Made by a program: the position numbers and the translations under genes
Origin: Coriobacteriia bacterium
GTDB taxonomy: Bacteria; Actinomycetota; Coriobacteriia; Coriobacteriales; QAMH01
Assembly (NCBI GenBank): GCA_900758075.1
Contig: CAAEQF010000115.1
Coordinates: forward strand, 1 to 23,733
Direction of reading: 5' to 3'
DNA length: 23,733 bases
In this document: in pieces, positions 1-6,513 of the stretch
How the letters are laid out: each line of letters begins with the position of its first letter
Position numbering within the stretch: the stretch's first letter is position 1
Notes under the pieces: generated by a model
What the model saw: only the letters and a program-made list of their open reading frames with translations
Databases searched by the model: none
Told to the model about the DNA's origin: nothing

Positions 1-1029
1 GCGGGCATCGACTGCTTCGGGCCCGGCGCGGCAGGCGCGCGCGTGGAAGGCTCCAAGGACTTCTCGAAGCGCCTCATGATGAAATACGACCTCCCCACGG
101 CGGCCTACGGCACGTTCACCGATGCCGATTCTGCTCTTGCCTACCTCAACGAGCACGGCGCGCCGATCGTCGTCAAGGCCGACGGCCTTGCCGCCGGCAA
201 AGGCGTCACGGTCGCGCAGACCAAGAAAGAAGCCGAGGAGGCCATCGTCGAGTGCTTCGACGGGCGCTTTGGCGCCGCCGGCGCGACGGTGGTCATCGAG
301 GAGATGCTGACGGGCCCCGAATGCTCGCTGCTCGCCTTCACCGACGGCCAGACGGTGCTTCCCATGGCACCTGCGCAAGACCACAAGCGCGCCTACGAGG
401 GCGATACGGGCCCCAACACCGGCGGCATGGGCGTGTACTCGCCCGTTCCGATCGTCACCGATGACGAGCACGAGCAGATGGTCGACATCATGAACCGCGC
501 CGTCGCGGGTATGAGGGCCGAGGGCATCGACTACCGCGGCGTGCTCTACGGCGGCTTCATGCTCGCCCCGCAAGGCCCCAAGCTGCTCGAGTTCAACGCG
601 CGCTTCGGCGACCCCGAGACGCAGGTCATCCTGCCGAGGCTGAAGACCGACCTGGTCGAGGTCATGCTCGCCACCGCCGAGAAGCGCCTGGACGAGGTCT
701 CGCTCGACTGGCGCGACGATTGGGCGGTCAGCGTCGTCCTCGCGAGTGAGGGCTATCCGCTCTCCTACAAGAAGGGCTTCGAGATTACGGGCATCGACGA
801 GGCGGAAAAGCTCGAGGGCGTGCACGTGTACCATGCTGGCACCAAGCTCGACGGCGACAAGGTGCTCACCAACGGCGGGCGCGTGCTCAACGTGACGGCC
901 CTCGGCGAGAGCTTCGAGGCGGCGCGCGACCTCGCGTACCAGGCATGCGACCTCATCGACTGGGAGGGCAAGACCCTGCGCCGCGATATTGGCGCACGCG
1001 CTCTCAAGGGGAGAAGCGCATGGGAGTAG
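1..1029 (+). CDS. purD: Phosphoribosylamine--glycine ligase (GAR synthetase), 5'-partial
   Basis: PurD joins 5-phosphoribosylamine to glycine using ATP, the second step of de novo purine synthesis in the cytosol. The reading frame is open from the first base and enters in the family motif CFGPxxxGAxxEGSKDF, so roughly the first 90 residues lie upstream of the window. The 342 codons seen hold the ATP-grasp core: the VVKADGLAAGKGV nucleotide-binding strand, the TGPECSLLAF and DTGPNTGGMGVYSP loops, and the metal-binding LLEFNARFGDPETQ motif, followed by the C-terminal domain. No frameshift is visible. The stop codon overlaps the start of the next gene by 10 bases, which suggests translational coupling. 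Identification is secure; only the true start is unseen. Confidence 0.97.
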   Translation, partial: AGIDCFGPGAAGARVEGSKDFSKRLMMKYDLPTAAYGTFTDADSALAYLNEHGAPIVVKADGLAAGKGVTVAQTKKEAEEAIVECFDGRFGAAGATVVIEEMLTGPECSLLAFTDGQTVLPMAPAQDHKRAYEGDTGPNTGGMGVYSPVPIVTDDEHEQMVDIMNRAVAGMRAEGIDYRGVLYGGFMLAPQGPKLLEFNARFGDPETQVILPRLKTDLVEVMLATAEKRLDEVSLDWRDDWAVSVVLASEGYPLSYKKGFEITGIDEAEKLEGVHVYHAGTKLDGDKVLTNGGRVLNVTALGESFEAARDLAYQACDLIDWEGKTLRRDIGARALKGRSAWE

Positions 1030-1616
1030 GCGTCGAGGGCGAATGCGACGAGGGACTGTTGACACCCGAGGATAACCCCATGCTCGACGAGCGCATCGTC
1101 AACTCGCGTCCGGTGTTTCGCGGGGGCTTTCTCAACGTTGACGCGGTCGATATCGTGCTTCCCAACGGCAACGAGAAGGTCCACGAGGTCATCCGGCACC
1201 CTGGGGCAGTTGCGATCATCGCGCTCGACGGCGAGGGGCGCATCCTGCTCGTGCACCAGTACCGCACCGCTCTCGAGCGGGTGACAATCGAGATTCCCGC
1301 GGGCAAGCTCGATCCGGGCGAAGACCCCGCCGAGGCCGCCGCGCGCGAACTGTCCGAAGAGACGGGCTATCACGCGGGCCGCATGGAGTATCTCGTCCCG
1401 ATTGCGACGGCCGCAGGGTACAGCGACGAGATCATCCACCTGTTTATGGCGGCGGACTTGACGCCGGGCGAGGCGCACCCGGACGACGACGAGTTTGTCG
1501 CATCGGAGTGGGTGCCGCTCGACACCCTTATCGACTCCGTGCTCGACGGGAGGATTGAAGACTCGAAGACGGTGATCGGAGCACTCATCTGCGATTCCCT
1601 CCGACATAGGATCTAA
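1020..1616 (+). CDS. NUDIX hydrolase, ADP-ribose pyrophosphatase-like
   Basis: A 198-residue protein with a perfect Nudix box at about residues 95-117: G-x5-E-x7-R-E-L-S-E-E-T-G-Y. The R109-E110 to E113-E114 stretch supplies the divalent metal ligands for cleaving nucleoside diphosphates linked to another moiety. The surrounding features (VHQYR before the box and IEIPAGKLDPGE leading into it) resemble the ADP-ribose pyrophosphatase subgroup (NudF-like); substrate choice is inferred. The ATG at 1020 is preceded by a good AGGGGAG site and overlaps the purD stop. An in-frame ATG at 1080 has a poorer site and would remove 20 poorly conserved residues, so it remains possible. Placement between purD and purE suggests housekeeping of nucleotide metabolites made or salvaged alongside purine synthesis. 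Confidence 0.9.
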   Translation: MGVGVEGECDEGLLTPEDNPMLDERIVNSRPVFRGGFLNVDAVDIVLPNGNEKVHEVIRHPGAVAIIALDGEGRILLVHQYRTALERVTIEIPAGKLDPGEDPAEAAARELSEETGYHAGRMEYLVPIATAAGYSDEIIHLFMAADLTPGEAHPDDDEFVASEWVPLDTLIDSVLDGRIEDSKTVIGALICDSLRHRI

Positions 1617-1678
1617 TGAATAAGTGCGCGGGGCCCACGGTGGGTCCCGCGCGTCGACTAAGAGAGGTCTTGACTATC

Positions 1679-2143
1679 ATGGCTGACGAAAAACCGCTAG
1701 TTGGCATCATTCTCGGTTCCAAATCCGACCTGCCCGCCATGGACGGCTGCAAGGAGATGCTCGAGAAGTTTGGCGTCCCCTACGAGCTCGTGATTCATTC
1801 CGCCCACCGCAACCCGGACGACGTGCGCGCCTGGGCTACGAGCGCGGAAGAGCGCGGCATCAAGGTGATCATCGCGGGTGCCGGCAAGGCCGCTGCCCTG
1901 GGCGGCGTCGTCGCGTCGTTCACCCCGCTGCCGGTGGTTGCCATCCCCATGAAGACGAGCGACCTCGGCGGCATGGACTCGCTGCTCTCCACCGTGCAGA
2001 TGCCGACGGGCGTGCCGCTGGCGACGGTTGCTATCAACGGCACGAAAAACGCGGCGATTCTTGCCACGCAGATCTTGGGCATCGCGCTGCCCGAGTATCG
2101 CAAGGCCATCGTGGACTACAAGAAGGAGCTCGCCGAAGGCTAG
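1679..2143 (+). CDS. purE: N5-carboxyaminoimidazole ribonucleotide mutase (PurE)
   Basis: A 154-residue PurE, which moves the carboxylate of N5-CAIR to give CAIR in purine synthesis. The GSKSD phosphate-binding motif (residues 13-17) and SAHR (41-44, with the catalytic His43) are intact, as are the DSLLSTVQMPxGVP segment and the C-terminal KNAAILATQIL helix. One oddity is that the usual GGAAHLPG loop reads GKAAALGG here (residues 69-76), so the family-typical His is Ala73 and the Pro is Gly75. The ATG at 1679 follows an AGAGAGG site; an upstream ATG at 1616 in the same frame would add 21 residues unlike PurE and was not chosen. No purK is present in the window. A terminator follows directly. 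Confidence 0.95.
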   Translation: MADEKPLVGIILGSKSDLPAMDGCKEMLEKFGVPYELVIHSAHRNPDDVRAWATSAEERGIKVIIAGAGKAAALGGVVASFTPLPVVAIPMKTSDLGGMDSLLSTVQMPTGVPLATVAINGTKNAAILATQILGIALPEYRKAIVDYKKELAEG

Positions 2144-2167
2144 CTTCGAAGGCTCGAAACACTCTGG

Positions 2168-2206
2168 AGAGGGGTCGTGGCAGTCGACATGCCGCGGCCT
2201 CTTTTT
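2168..2206 (+). terminator. Rho-independent terminator after purE
   Basis: A 10-bp stem (GGTCGTGGCA at 2173-2182 pairing with TGCCGCGGCC at 2190-2199, including two G-U pairs) with a 7-base loop is followed by CTTTTT. Flanking purines can extend the stem into the U tract. It starts about 25 bases after the purE stop and should end the purD-nudix-purE transcript. Confidence 0.8.
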
Positions 2207-2456
2207 CTGTGGAGAAGGGGTCGGGAAGGGGTTCGTGTGCTGGCTATGCGGGCCTCCTGAGAGCGAGCGGAATCCCAGCCCGCAGAACAGCAAGATGCGG
2301 CAATGCAAAATTGCTAACGTTTGTCAAGTTATGGGTATTGTTTGTAGCAAAATTTTTAAACCGCAGGTCAAAGGCTTGTAGCCAAAATCCACGTTCACAG
2401 GTCCTTCACATACGTTTGCGCTTCGAACGCGGTTTCGCGTAGCCTTCTTGACCATT
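2207..2456 (+). promoter_or_regulatory. Intergenic region with putative promoter for the rlpA-like operon
   Basis: Between the purE terminator and the RlpA-like gene there is no supported coding sequence. The stretch 2300-2395 is clearly more AT-rich than its surroundings. A possible -35 TTGTCA (2321-2326) lies 18 bases before TAGCAA (2345-2350), a weak -10. TTGCTA (2311-2316) and TAGCAA (2345-2350) form a 6-bp inverted repeat. TTGTAGCAAAAT (2342) and TTGTAGCCAAAAT (2376) form a near-perfect direct repeat 34 bases apart. The exact promoter hexamers are uncertain. Confidence 0.35.
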
Positions 2457-3023
2457 ATGAAGCATTCAAACGCAGCACGACTCATCGCGACGCTCGGCAT
2501 TGCCGGCGTCATGGCATTCGGAAGCTTGAACGCTCCGATGACAGCGCTCGCCGACGAGCGGGACTCGCAGAGCGCACAGGACACGAGCGGTCTTGTCACC
2601 GCCGTCACACGCGACCTGCCCGGTCAGCTCATGGGCAAGGTCAATCAGATCACCGAACAGCAGTGCAGCATGGAGAGCCTGCTCGCCGCTGGCAGCGCGG
2701 TCGACGCGGACGCCTACCGCGCGACGCTTCCCGACTCGGTCTCGTGGAAGAGCTGCGGCGTGAGCACGTATGGCCTTGGAGATGGGCTCATGGGCTCCAA
2801 TTGCTCCGACGGCTCGAAGGTCACCACGACGTCCATGGGCGTCGCGCACAAGACGCTGCCGCTCGGCACCTCCATACAGATCTCGTACAACGGAAAGGTC
2901 GTCAACGCGACCGTGCGCGACCGCGGGCCGTTCGTGGTAGGCCGCGACATCGACCTGCAGCCCGCCGTGGCGAGCGCGCTCGGCTTTAGCGGAGTCGGCA
3001 AGGTCGAGTACCGCGTCTTGTAG
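2457..3023 (+). CDS. Secreted RlpA-like double-psi beta-barrel protein
   Basis: A 188-residue exported protein. Residues 1-32 form a signal peptide: basic N-terminus, hydrophobic 9-24, and a likely cut after Ala-Leu-Ala at 30-32. A short linker follows, then a C-terminal double-psi beta-barrel (about 100-188) with the RlpA-family landmarks AHKTLPLGT (130-138), VRDRGPF (153-159) and GRDIDL (162-167). RlpA proteins bind or cleave peptidoglycan glycan strands; whether this one is a lytic transglycosylase cannot be told from sequence. It lacks a SPOR domain and a lipobox. ATG 2457 is preferred because it gives a clean signal peptide; TTG 2448 is in frame, and neither has a strong ribosome site. 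The next gene starts nine bases after its stop in the same frame, so they form an operon. Confidence 0.85.
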   Translation: MKHSNAARLIATLGIAGVMAFGSLNAPMTALADERDSQSAQDTSGLVTAVTRDLPGQLMGKVNQITEQQCSMESLLAAGSAVDADAYRATLPDSVSWKSCGVSTYGLGDGLMGSNCSDGSKVTTTSMGVAHKTLPLGTSIQISYNGKVVNATVRDRGPFVVGRDIDLQPAVASALGFSGVGKVEYRVL

Positions 3024-3032
3024 CCACCTCAC

Positions 3033-3518
3033 GTGAAGCCCCTCGCAATCAGGCATATCCAGGTCAAGCGTGGTGCCCTCGTTCTCGAGGTAGAGGCGCC
3101 CCTCTCGACGATGCGCGTGCCGGCGGACGCCGCGCGCCGCATGCTCGAGCTGCTCCCCAACCTCGCGCACCATGTCTGCGTAAACGACAACGGCGATACC
3201 TTCGGAGACGAGATCGCGGGCACCGAAGCCGCGCATCTGCTCGAGCACACCATCATCGAGCTGCAGGGGAAAGCGTACGCGAGCTGGGTCGCGAACCGTC
3301 CGCTGTTCACGGGGCGCACCTCGTGGAAGAGGAGCCTTGCCGAGGCGCGCTCGGCCGGCGAGTCCCTCATGCTCACAACTGTGACGTTCGTGAATGATTT
3401 CGTCGCGCTGCAGGCCGCCGAGTTCGCATGCGGTATCATCGAGTGGGCGTACGATCCCGATACACACACCGCGCCTGACATTGCCGCGCTCGTCGATCGT
3501 CTCGCGCAGCTGGTCTGA
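3033..3518 (+). CDS. Stand-alone cyanophycin-synthetase N-domain-like protein with HxxEH motif
   Basis: A 161-residue cytosolic protein without signal or membrane segments. From about residue 38 on it follows the pattern of the N-terminal domain of cyanophycin synthetase (CphA): LPNLAHHVC (41-49), then HLLEHTIIELQ (68-78), then GRTSW (94-98), then a hydrophobic strand-helix where CphA has VVYEYxxExxGRxA. In CphA this domain precedes the ATP-grasp and Mur-ligase domains. In some CphA1 enzymes it is known to act as a metal-dependent peptidase that makes primers, and the HxxEH here (His68, Glu71, His72) with Glu77 would suit a metal site (inference). GTG 3033 is the only usable start after the in-frame stop of the previous gene, and no ribosome site is visible, so reinitiation is likely. 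An ATP-grasp gene follows 46 bases later. Confidence 0.7.
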   Translation: MKPLAIRHIQVKRGALVLEVEAPLSTMRVPADAARRMLELLPNLAHHVCVNDNGDTFGDEIAGTEAAHLLEHTIIELQGKAYASWVANRPLFTGRTSWKRSLAEARSAGESLMLTTVTFVNDFVALQAAEFACGIIEWAYDPDTHTAPDIAALVDRLAQLV

Positions 3519-3564
3519 GCGCGCGCTGCACCTGCCTGTGCGGCGTGACGAGAGGAGCCGAAGC

Positions 3565-4530
3565 GTGCCCTACAAGGTTGCAGTACTCATCGACGACGCT
3601 TCCTGCACGAGTCCGCTCGCGCACGAGGCAAAGCTCAACATCTGCGACGCGCTCGAGCTGGCGGGGCACGAACCCGTTTTGTTTGAGGCGAACTCCCAGC
3701 TCACGGCGATGCTGCGCCATGAGCGCCCCGACGCTGCCCTCAACGCGACAAGCGGCAAATCCGCCGTCGACGGGTCGATACAGTCGCTCATGGATCTGCT
3801 TGGCATCCCCTGCATCGGCAGCTCGGCGAGCATTTTGCGCCAGGCGTGCGACAAGAGCGCGCTTCCAACGATGCTGCGACGCTTCCAGTTTGGAGAGTAC
3901 GGTGATGCCGACTTCGTCTTGGGCGTGAGAATTCCCAAAAGCGTCTACGAAGGGCTTGGGGCGTCGCAGGCGCTCGACCTCATCGCGCATCGCATTCCGG
4001 CAGGCTATCCGCTCGTCGTGCGCGCCGGACATCAGGGTACCAACGTCAAGCCCATCAAGGTCGACGACCCAGCGCAGCTCGGGGTGGCGCTCGCGATCGT
4101 CTACGACACCGACCACGACGCGCTCGTGGAAGAGTGGGTCGACGGCGTCCACCTTGCGGTTGGCGTGTTGGGGCACGGCCCCGAGGCGTTTGCCCTGCCG
4201 CCGGTCGAGCTCACCTTCGACGAGGACGGCACGACGGTAGCCACGCATGCTCCCGTGCGCATGGAGTCGCTTTCGGGCGACGAGGCGAACGCGCAGGGCA
4301 TCCGCAGCGAGATAGAGCGCGCCGCGCTCGAGGTGCACCGCGCCTACAGCGCCCGTGACCTCTCGTGCATCGACATCATCTGGGACGGCGCGAGCGCGCG
4401 GGTGCTCGAGATAAATCTCGCCCCCTCGCTTGCCCCCTCATCGGGCTTTACCCTCTCGTGCGCTACGGCTGGTATCAGCCTGAAGGCACTGCTCAACGAG
4501 CTCATCGAGCAAGCGATTGCTCGCGGATAA
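3565..4530 (+). CDS. D-Ala-D-Ala-ligase-like ATP-grasp ligase, substrate unknown
   Basis: A 321-residue ATP-grasp enzyme built like D-alanine--D-alanine ligase. It has an N-terminal alpha/beta domain, ALNATSGKSAVDGSIQ (58-73, Ddl-type HGxxGEDGxxQ region), LGIPCIGSS (79-87), DKSALPTML (96-104), the nucleotide-binding strand PLVVRAGHQGTN (149-160), VEEWVDG (188-194), the metal ligand Asp270, and EIN (282-284). Key substrate motifs differ from true Ddl: the usual Lys of the VVKP strand is Arg153, EGSS is QGTN, and the NTxPGMTP loop is NLAPSLAP. It probably joins an amino acid or peptide other than D-Ala-D-Ala (inference). GTG 3565 has an AGAGGAG site seven bases ahead; upstream in-frame codons overlap the previous gene and look non-coding. 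The CphA-N-like neighbour suggests the two work together. Confidence 0.82.
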   Translation: MPYKVAVLIDDASCTSPLAHEAKLNICDALELAGHEPVLFEANSQLTAMLRHERPDAALNATSGKSAVDGSIQSLMDLLGIPCIGSSASILRQACDKSALPTMLRRFQFGEYGDADFVLGVRIPKSVYEGLGASQALDLIAHRIPAGYPLVVRAGHQGTNVKPIKVDDPAQLGVALAIVYDTDHDALVEEWVDGVHLAVGVLGHGPEAFALPPVELTFDEDGTTVATHAPVRMESLSGDEANAQGIRSEIERAALEVHRAYSARDLSCIDIIWDGASARVLEINLAPSLAPSSGFTLSCATAGISLKALLNELIEQAIARG

Positions 4531-4546
4531 CAAGTGGAGGAGCATC

Positions 4547-6034
4547 ATGTACTGTTTTGAGAAGCTGGCTGACGGGCTGTACTGGATCGGCGGAGAAGAC
4601 GCGCGCCTCGGCAAGTTCGAGGGCCTGATTCCCGTGCCGTATGGCATGTCCTACAACACCTACCTCATCAAAGACGAGAAGACGGTCCTCATCGACACAA
4701 TCGACCGCGCGGTCGAGGAGCGCTTCCTCACCTCGCTCGACTATCTGATCGGCGACGGCACACTCGACTACATCATCACCCAGCATGCCGAGCCCGATCA
4801 CATGGCGACGCTCGGGTCGGTCGCCGCGCGCTACCCCGAGGCGAAGATCCTCGCCTCCGCTATGTGCAAGCGCATGATTTCGCAGTTCTTCGACGACGAG
4901 CTCGCCGCTCGCGTCGAGGTGATCGACGATGGTGACACGCTCGAGACGGGCAAGCGCACGCTTAAGTTCCTGAGCGCGCCCATGGTCCATTGGCCGGAGG
5001 TCATGATGACCTACGACGCCTACGACAAGACGCTGTTCTCGGCAGACGCCTTCGGCGTGTTCGGCAGTCTCGACGGGCGCCTGCGCGATATCGACCGCGA
5101 CTTCGAGCAGGACATGCTGCCCGAGATGCGCCGTTACTACGCGAATATCTGCGGCAAGTACGGTGCGCAGGTTGACGCCATCCTCGACAAGGTCGAGCCG
5201 CTCGACATCGCACGCGTGTGCACGCTGCACGGCCCCGTCGTGGAGCATAACGCCGTGCAGGCAATCCATTCCTACCGCATCTGGGCGGGTTATCAGCCGG
5301 AGGTCAAGTCTGTCGCAATCATGTACGCCTCCATCTACGGCGGCACGCGCGACGTGGCCGAAAAGCTCGCGTTCTTGCTCACCGGCCTGGGCGTCGAGGG
5401 CGTCAAGATCTACGACGTCTGCGAGGTCGATGCCAGCTACCTGCTCGCCGAGGCCTACCGCGTGAGCAACGTCGTGCTGGCGTGCGCGACTATGAACATG
5501 GAGATGAACCCCAAGATGGCCGACCTGCTCGAGGTGTTTGCGACGCACGGTCTGAAGAACCGCAAGTTCTCGCTGATCCAAAACGGCTCGTGGGCACCGC
5601 AGTCCGGCAAGCGCATGCTCGAGGCGCTCGAGAAGGTGCCGGGCACGCAGATCGTCGGCGACATGTTCACGATCAAGTCGCGCATGAAAAACGAGCAGGA
5701 AGGCGATCTCGAGAAGCTTGCCCAGGCAATTGCCGAATCTGTCGGCGCCGTCGTGACAGCATCCGAGGTGGAGCAGCACGAGAAGGCTCCTGAGGCAAGC
5801 CCCCTGCCCGCCGGGTTCGTGCCGCCTGTTGCTCCGCCCAAGGTCAACGACCCCTACGGTGCGGGGGCGGCTACCAAGCCGACCCAGGTCATCGAGGTCT
5901 GGAAGTGCACGTACTGCGGCTATCAGGTCGAGGTCCCGCAGGGCACCGACATGTCGAACTTCACGTGCCCGGTGTGTCTGAAGGTGGGCATGTTCAAGAA
6001 GGTCCGCGAGAAGATCGTCGAAGTCGAATCGTAA
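4547..6034 (+). CDS. Flavodiiron protein with C-terminal rubredoxin-like domain
   Basis: A 495-residue flavodiiron protein (A-type flavoprotein), which reduces O2 and/or NO to harmless products in anaerobes. Residues 1-250 form the metallo-beta-lactamase-like diiron domain with every expected ligand: His80, Glu82, Asp84 and His85 in HAEPDH, His148, Asp167 and His228. Residues about 254-400 form the FMN-binding flavodoxin domain (YASIYGGTRDVAE and the QNGSWAPQSGK loop). After a Pro/Ala-rich linker, residues 452-482 carry CTYC and CPVC (Cys454, 457, 474, 477). The 16-residue spacing between the pairs is shorter than in classical rubredoxin and resembles rubrerythrin-type iron centres. ATG 4547 follows a TGGAGG site 16 bases after the ATP-grasp stop, so co-transcription is likely. 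It probably receives electrons through its own Fe centre. Confidence 0.93.
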   Translation: MYCFEKLADGLYWIGGEDARLGKFEGLIPVPYGMSYNTYLIKDEKTVLIDTIDRAVEERFLTSLDYLIGDGTLDYIITQHAEPDHMATLGSVAARYPEAKILASAMCKRMISQFFDDELAARVEVIDDGDTLETGKRTLKFLSAPMVHWPEVMMTYDAYDKTLFSADAFGVFGSLDGRLRDIDRDFEQDMLPEMRRYYANICGKYGAQVDAILDKVEPLDIARVCTLHGPVVEHNAVQAIHSYRIWAGYQPEVKSVAIMYASIYGGTRDVAEKLAFLLTGLGVEGVKIYDVCEVDASYLLAEAYRVSNVVLACATMNMEMNPKMADLLEVFATHGLKNRKFSLIQNGSWAPQSGKRMLEALEKVPGTQIVGDMFTIKSRMKNEQEGDLEKLAQAIAESVGAVVTASEVEQHEKAPEASPLPAGFVPPVAPPKVNDPYGAGAATKPTQVIEVWKCTYCGYQVEVPQGTDMSNFTCPVCLKVGMFKKVREKIVEVES

Positions 6035-6052
6035 GGGCGTGGACTGTCACAG

Positions 6053-6076
6053 GCGCGGCATTTTGACCTGCCGCGC
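6053..6076 (+). other. GC-rich hairpin between the flavodiiron gene and the YtxH gene
   Basis: GCGCGGCA (6053-6060) pairs perfectly with TGCCGCGC (6069-6076) around an 8-base loop. No U tract follows, so it is not a classical intrinsic terminator; it may protect the 3' end of the transcript or act as a weak transcription barrier. TGGTACTCT (6089-6097) just downstream resembles an extended -10 element for the next gene, at low confidence. Confidence 0.45.
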
Positions 6077-6141
6077 GTGGGGCAGTGATGGTACTCTTAG
6101 AGCTGCTAGTTATTCGTTTTGAAGCGAAGGGCGTGAACATA

Positions 6142-6468
6142 ATGAGCAAGGCTGTTTTCTTTATCGCAGGTGCCGCTGTCGGTGCGGTCGCAGCGCTGAT
6201 GCTGAGCCCCAATTCCGGCGAGGAAAACCGCAGGATCGTCACCGAGAAGGCAACGTACTACAGTTCCCACGGCGACGAGCTGTTCCAGCAGGCAGCTGAT
6301 GCCGTCCGCGACAAGGTCAAGGGCGCTCCCGAGGCAAGCGTTGCGACCGCAGACGATATCAGGGAAAAGATCAACGCCGCCCGTGACCGCATCGCAGAGC
6401 AGGTCACCCGCAATCAGGCGGCCCAGCAGGTCGAGGCAGACGTCTCCGACGTCGCCGCAGCGGAGTAG
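6142..6468 (+). CDS. YtxH-domain small membrane protein
   Basis: A 108-residue protein. Residues 4-20 form a hydrophobic, Gly/Ala-rich helix (FFIAGAAVGAVAALML) that runs straight into SPNSGEENRR. This is the hallmark of the YtxH domain, a membrane anchor followed by a charged helix. The rest is a hydrophilic, Ala/Glu/Arg-rich region likely to be helical or coiled coil. YtxH proteins are often stress-induced in Gram-positive bacteria; the precise role is unknown. ATG 6142 is preceded by an AAGGG site at about ten bases; GTG 6133 in the same frame is possible. It sits 45 bases upstream of a PRC-barrel gene whose C-terminal half has a similar Ala-rich helical character, which suggests that both act at the envelope. 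Confidence 0.75.
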   Translation: MSKAVFFIAGAAVGAVAALMLSPNSGEENRRIVTEKATYYSSHGDELFQQAADAVRDKVKGAPEASVATADDIREKINAARDRIAEQVTRNQAAQQVEADVSDVAAAE

Positions 6469-6513
6469 CGCGCTCCTGCGATGCTTTGTTTGCGGTAAAG
6501 GCGTGATATTCGC

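Noticed and set aside
2207..2456. c-di-AMP or c-di-GMP riboswitch upstream of the RlpA-like gene
   Set aside because: Such elements occur before cell-wall hydrolase genes in Actinobacteria, but the conserved core strings could not be found here.
3394..3564. N-terminal extension of the ATP-grasp protein
   Set aside because: The 57 upstream codons overlap the CphA-N-like gene, are Ser/Arg-rich, and lack a ribosome site; GTG 3565 fits the family start.
6053..6076. Intrinsic terminator after the flavodiiron gene
   Set aside because: The stem is perfect but no T tract follows, so it is listed only as a hairpin.
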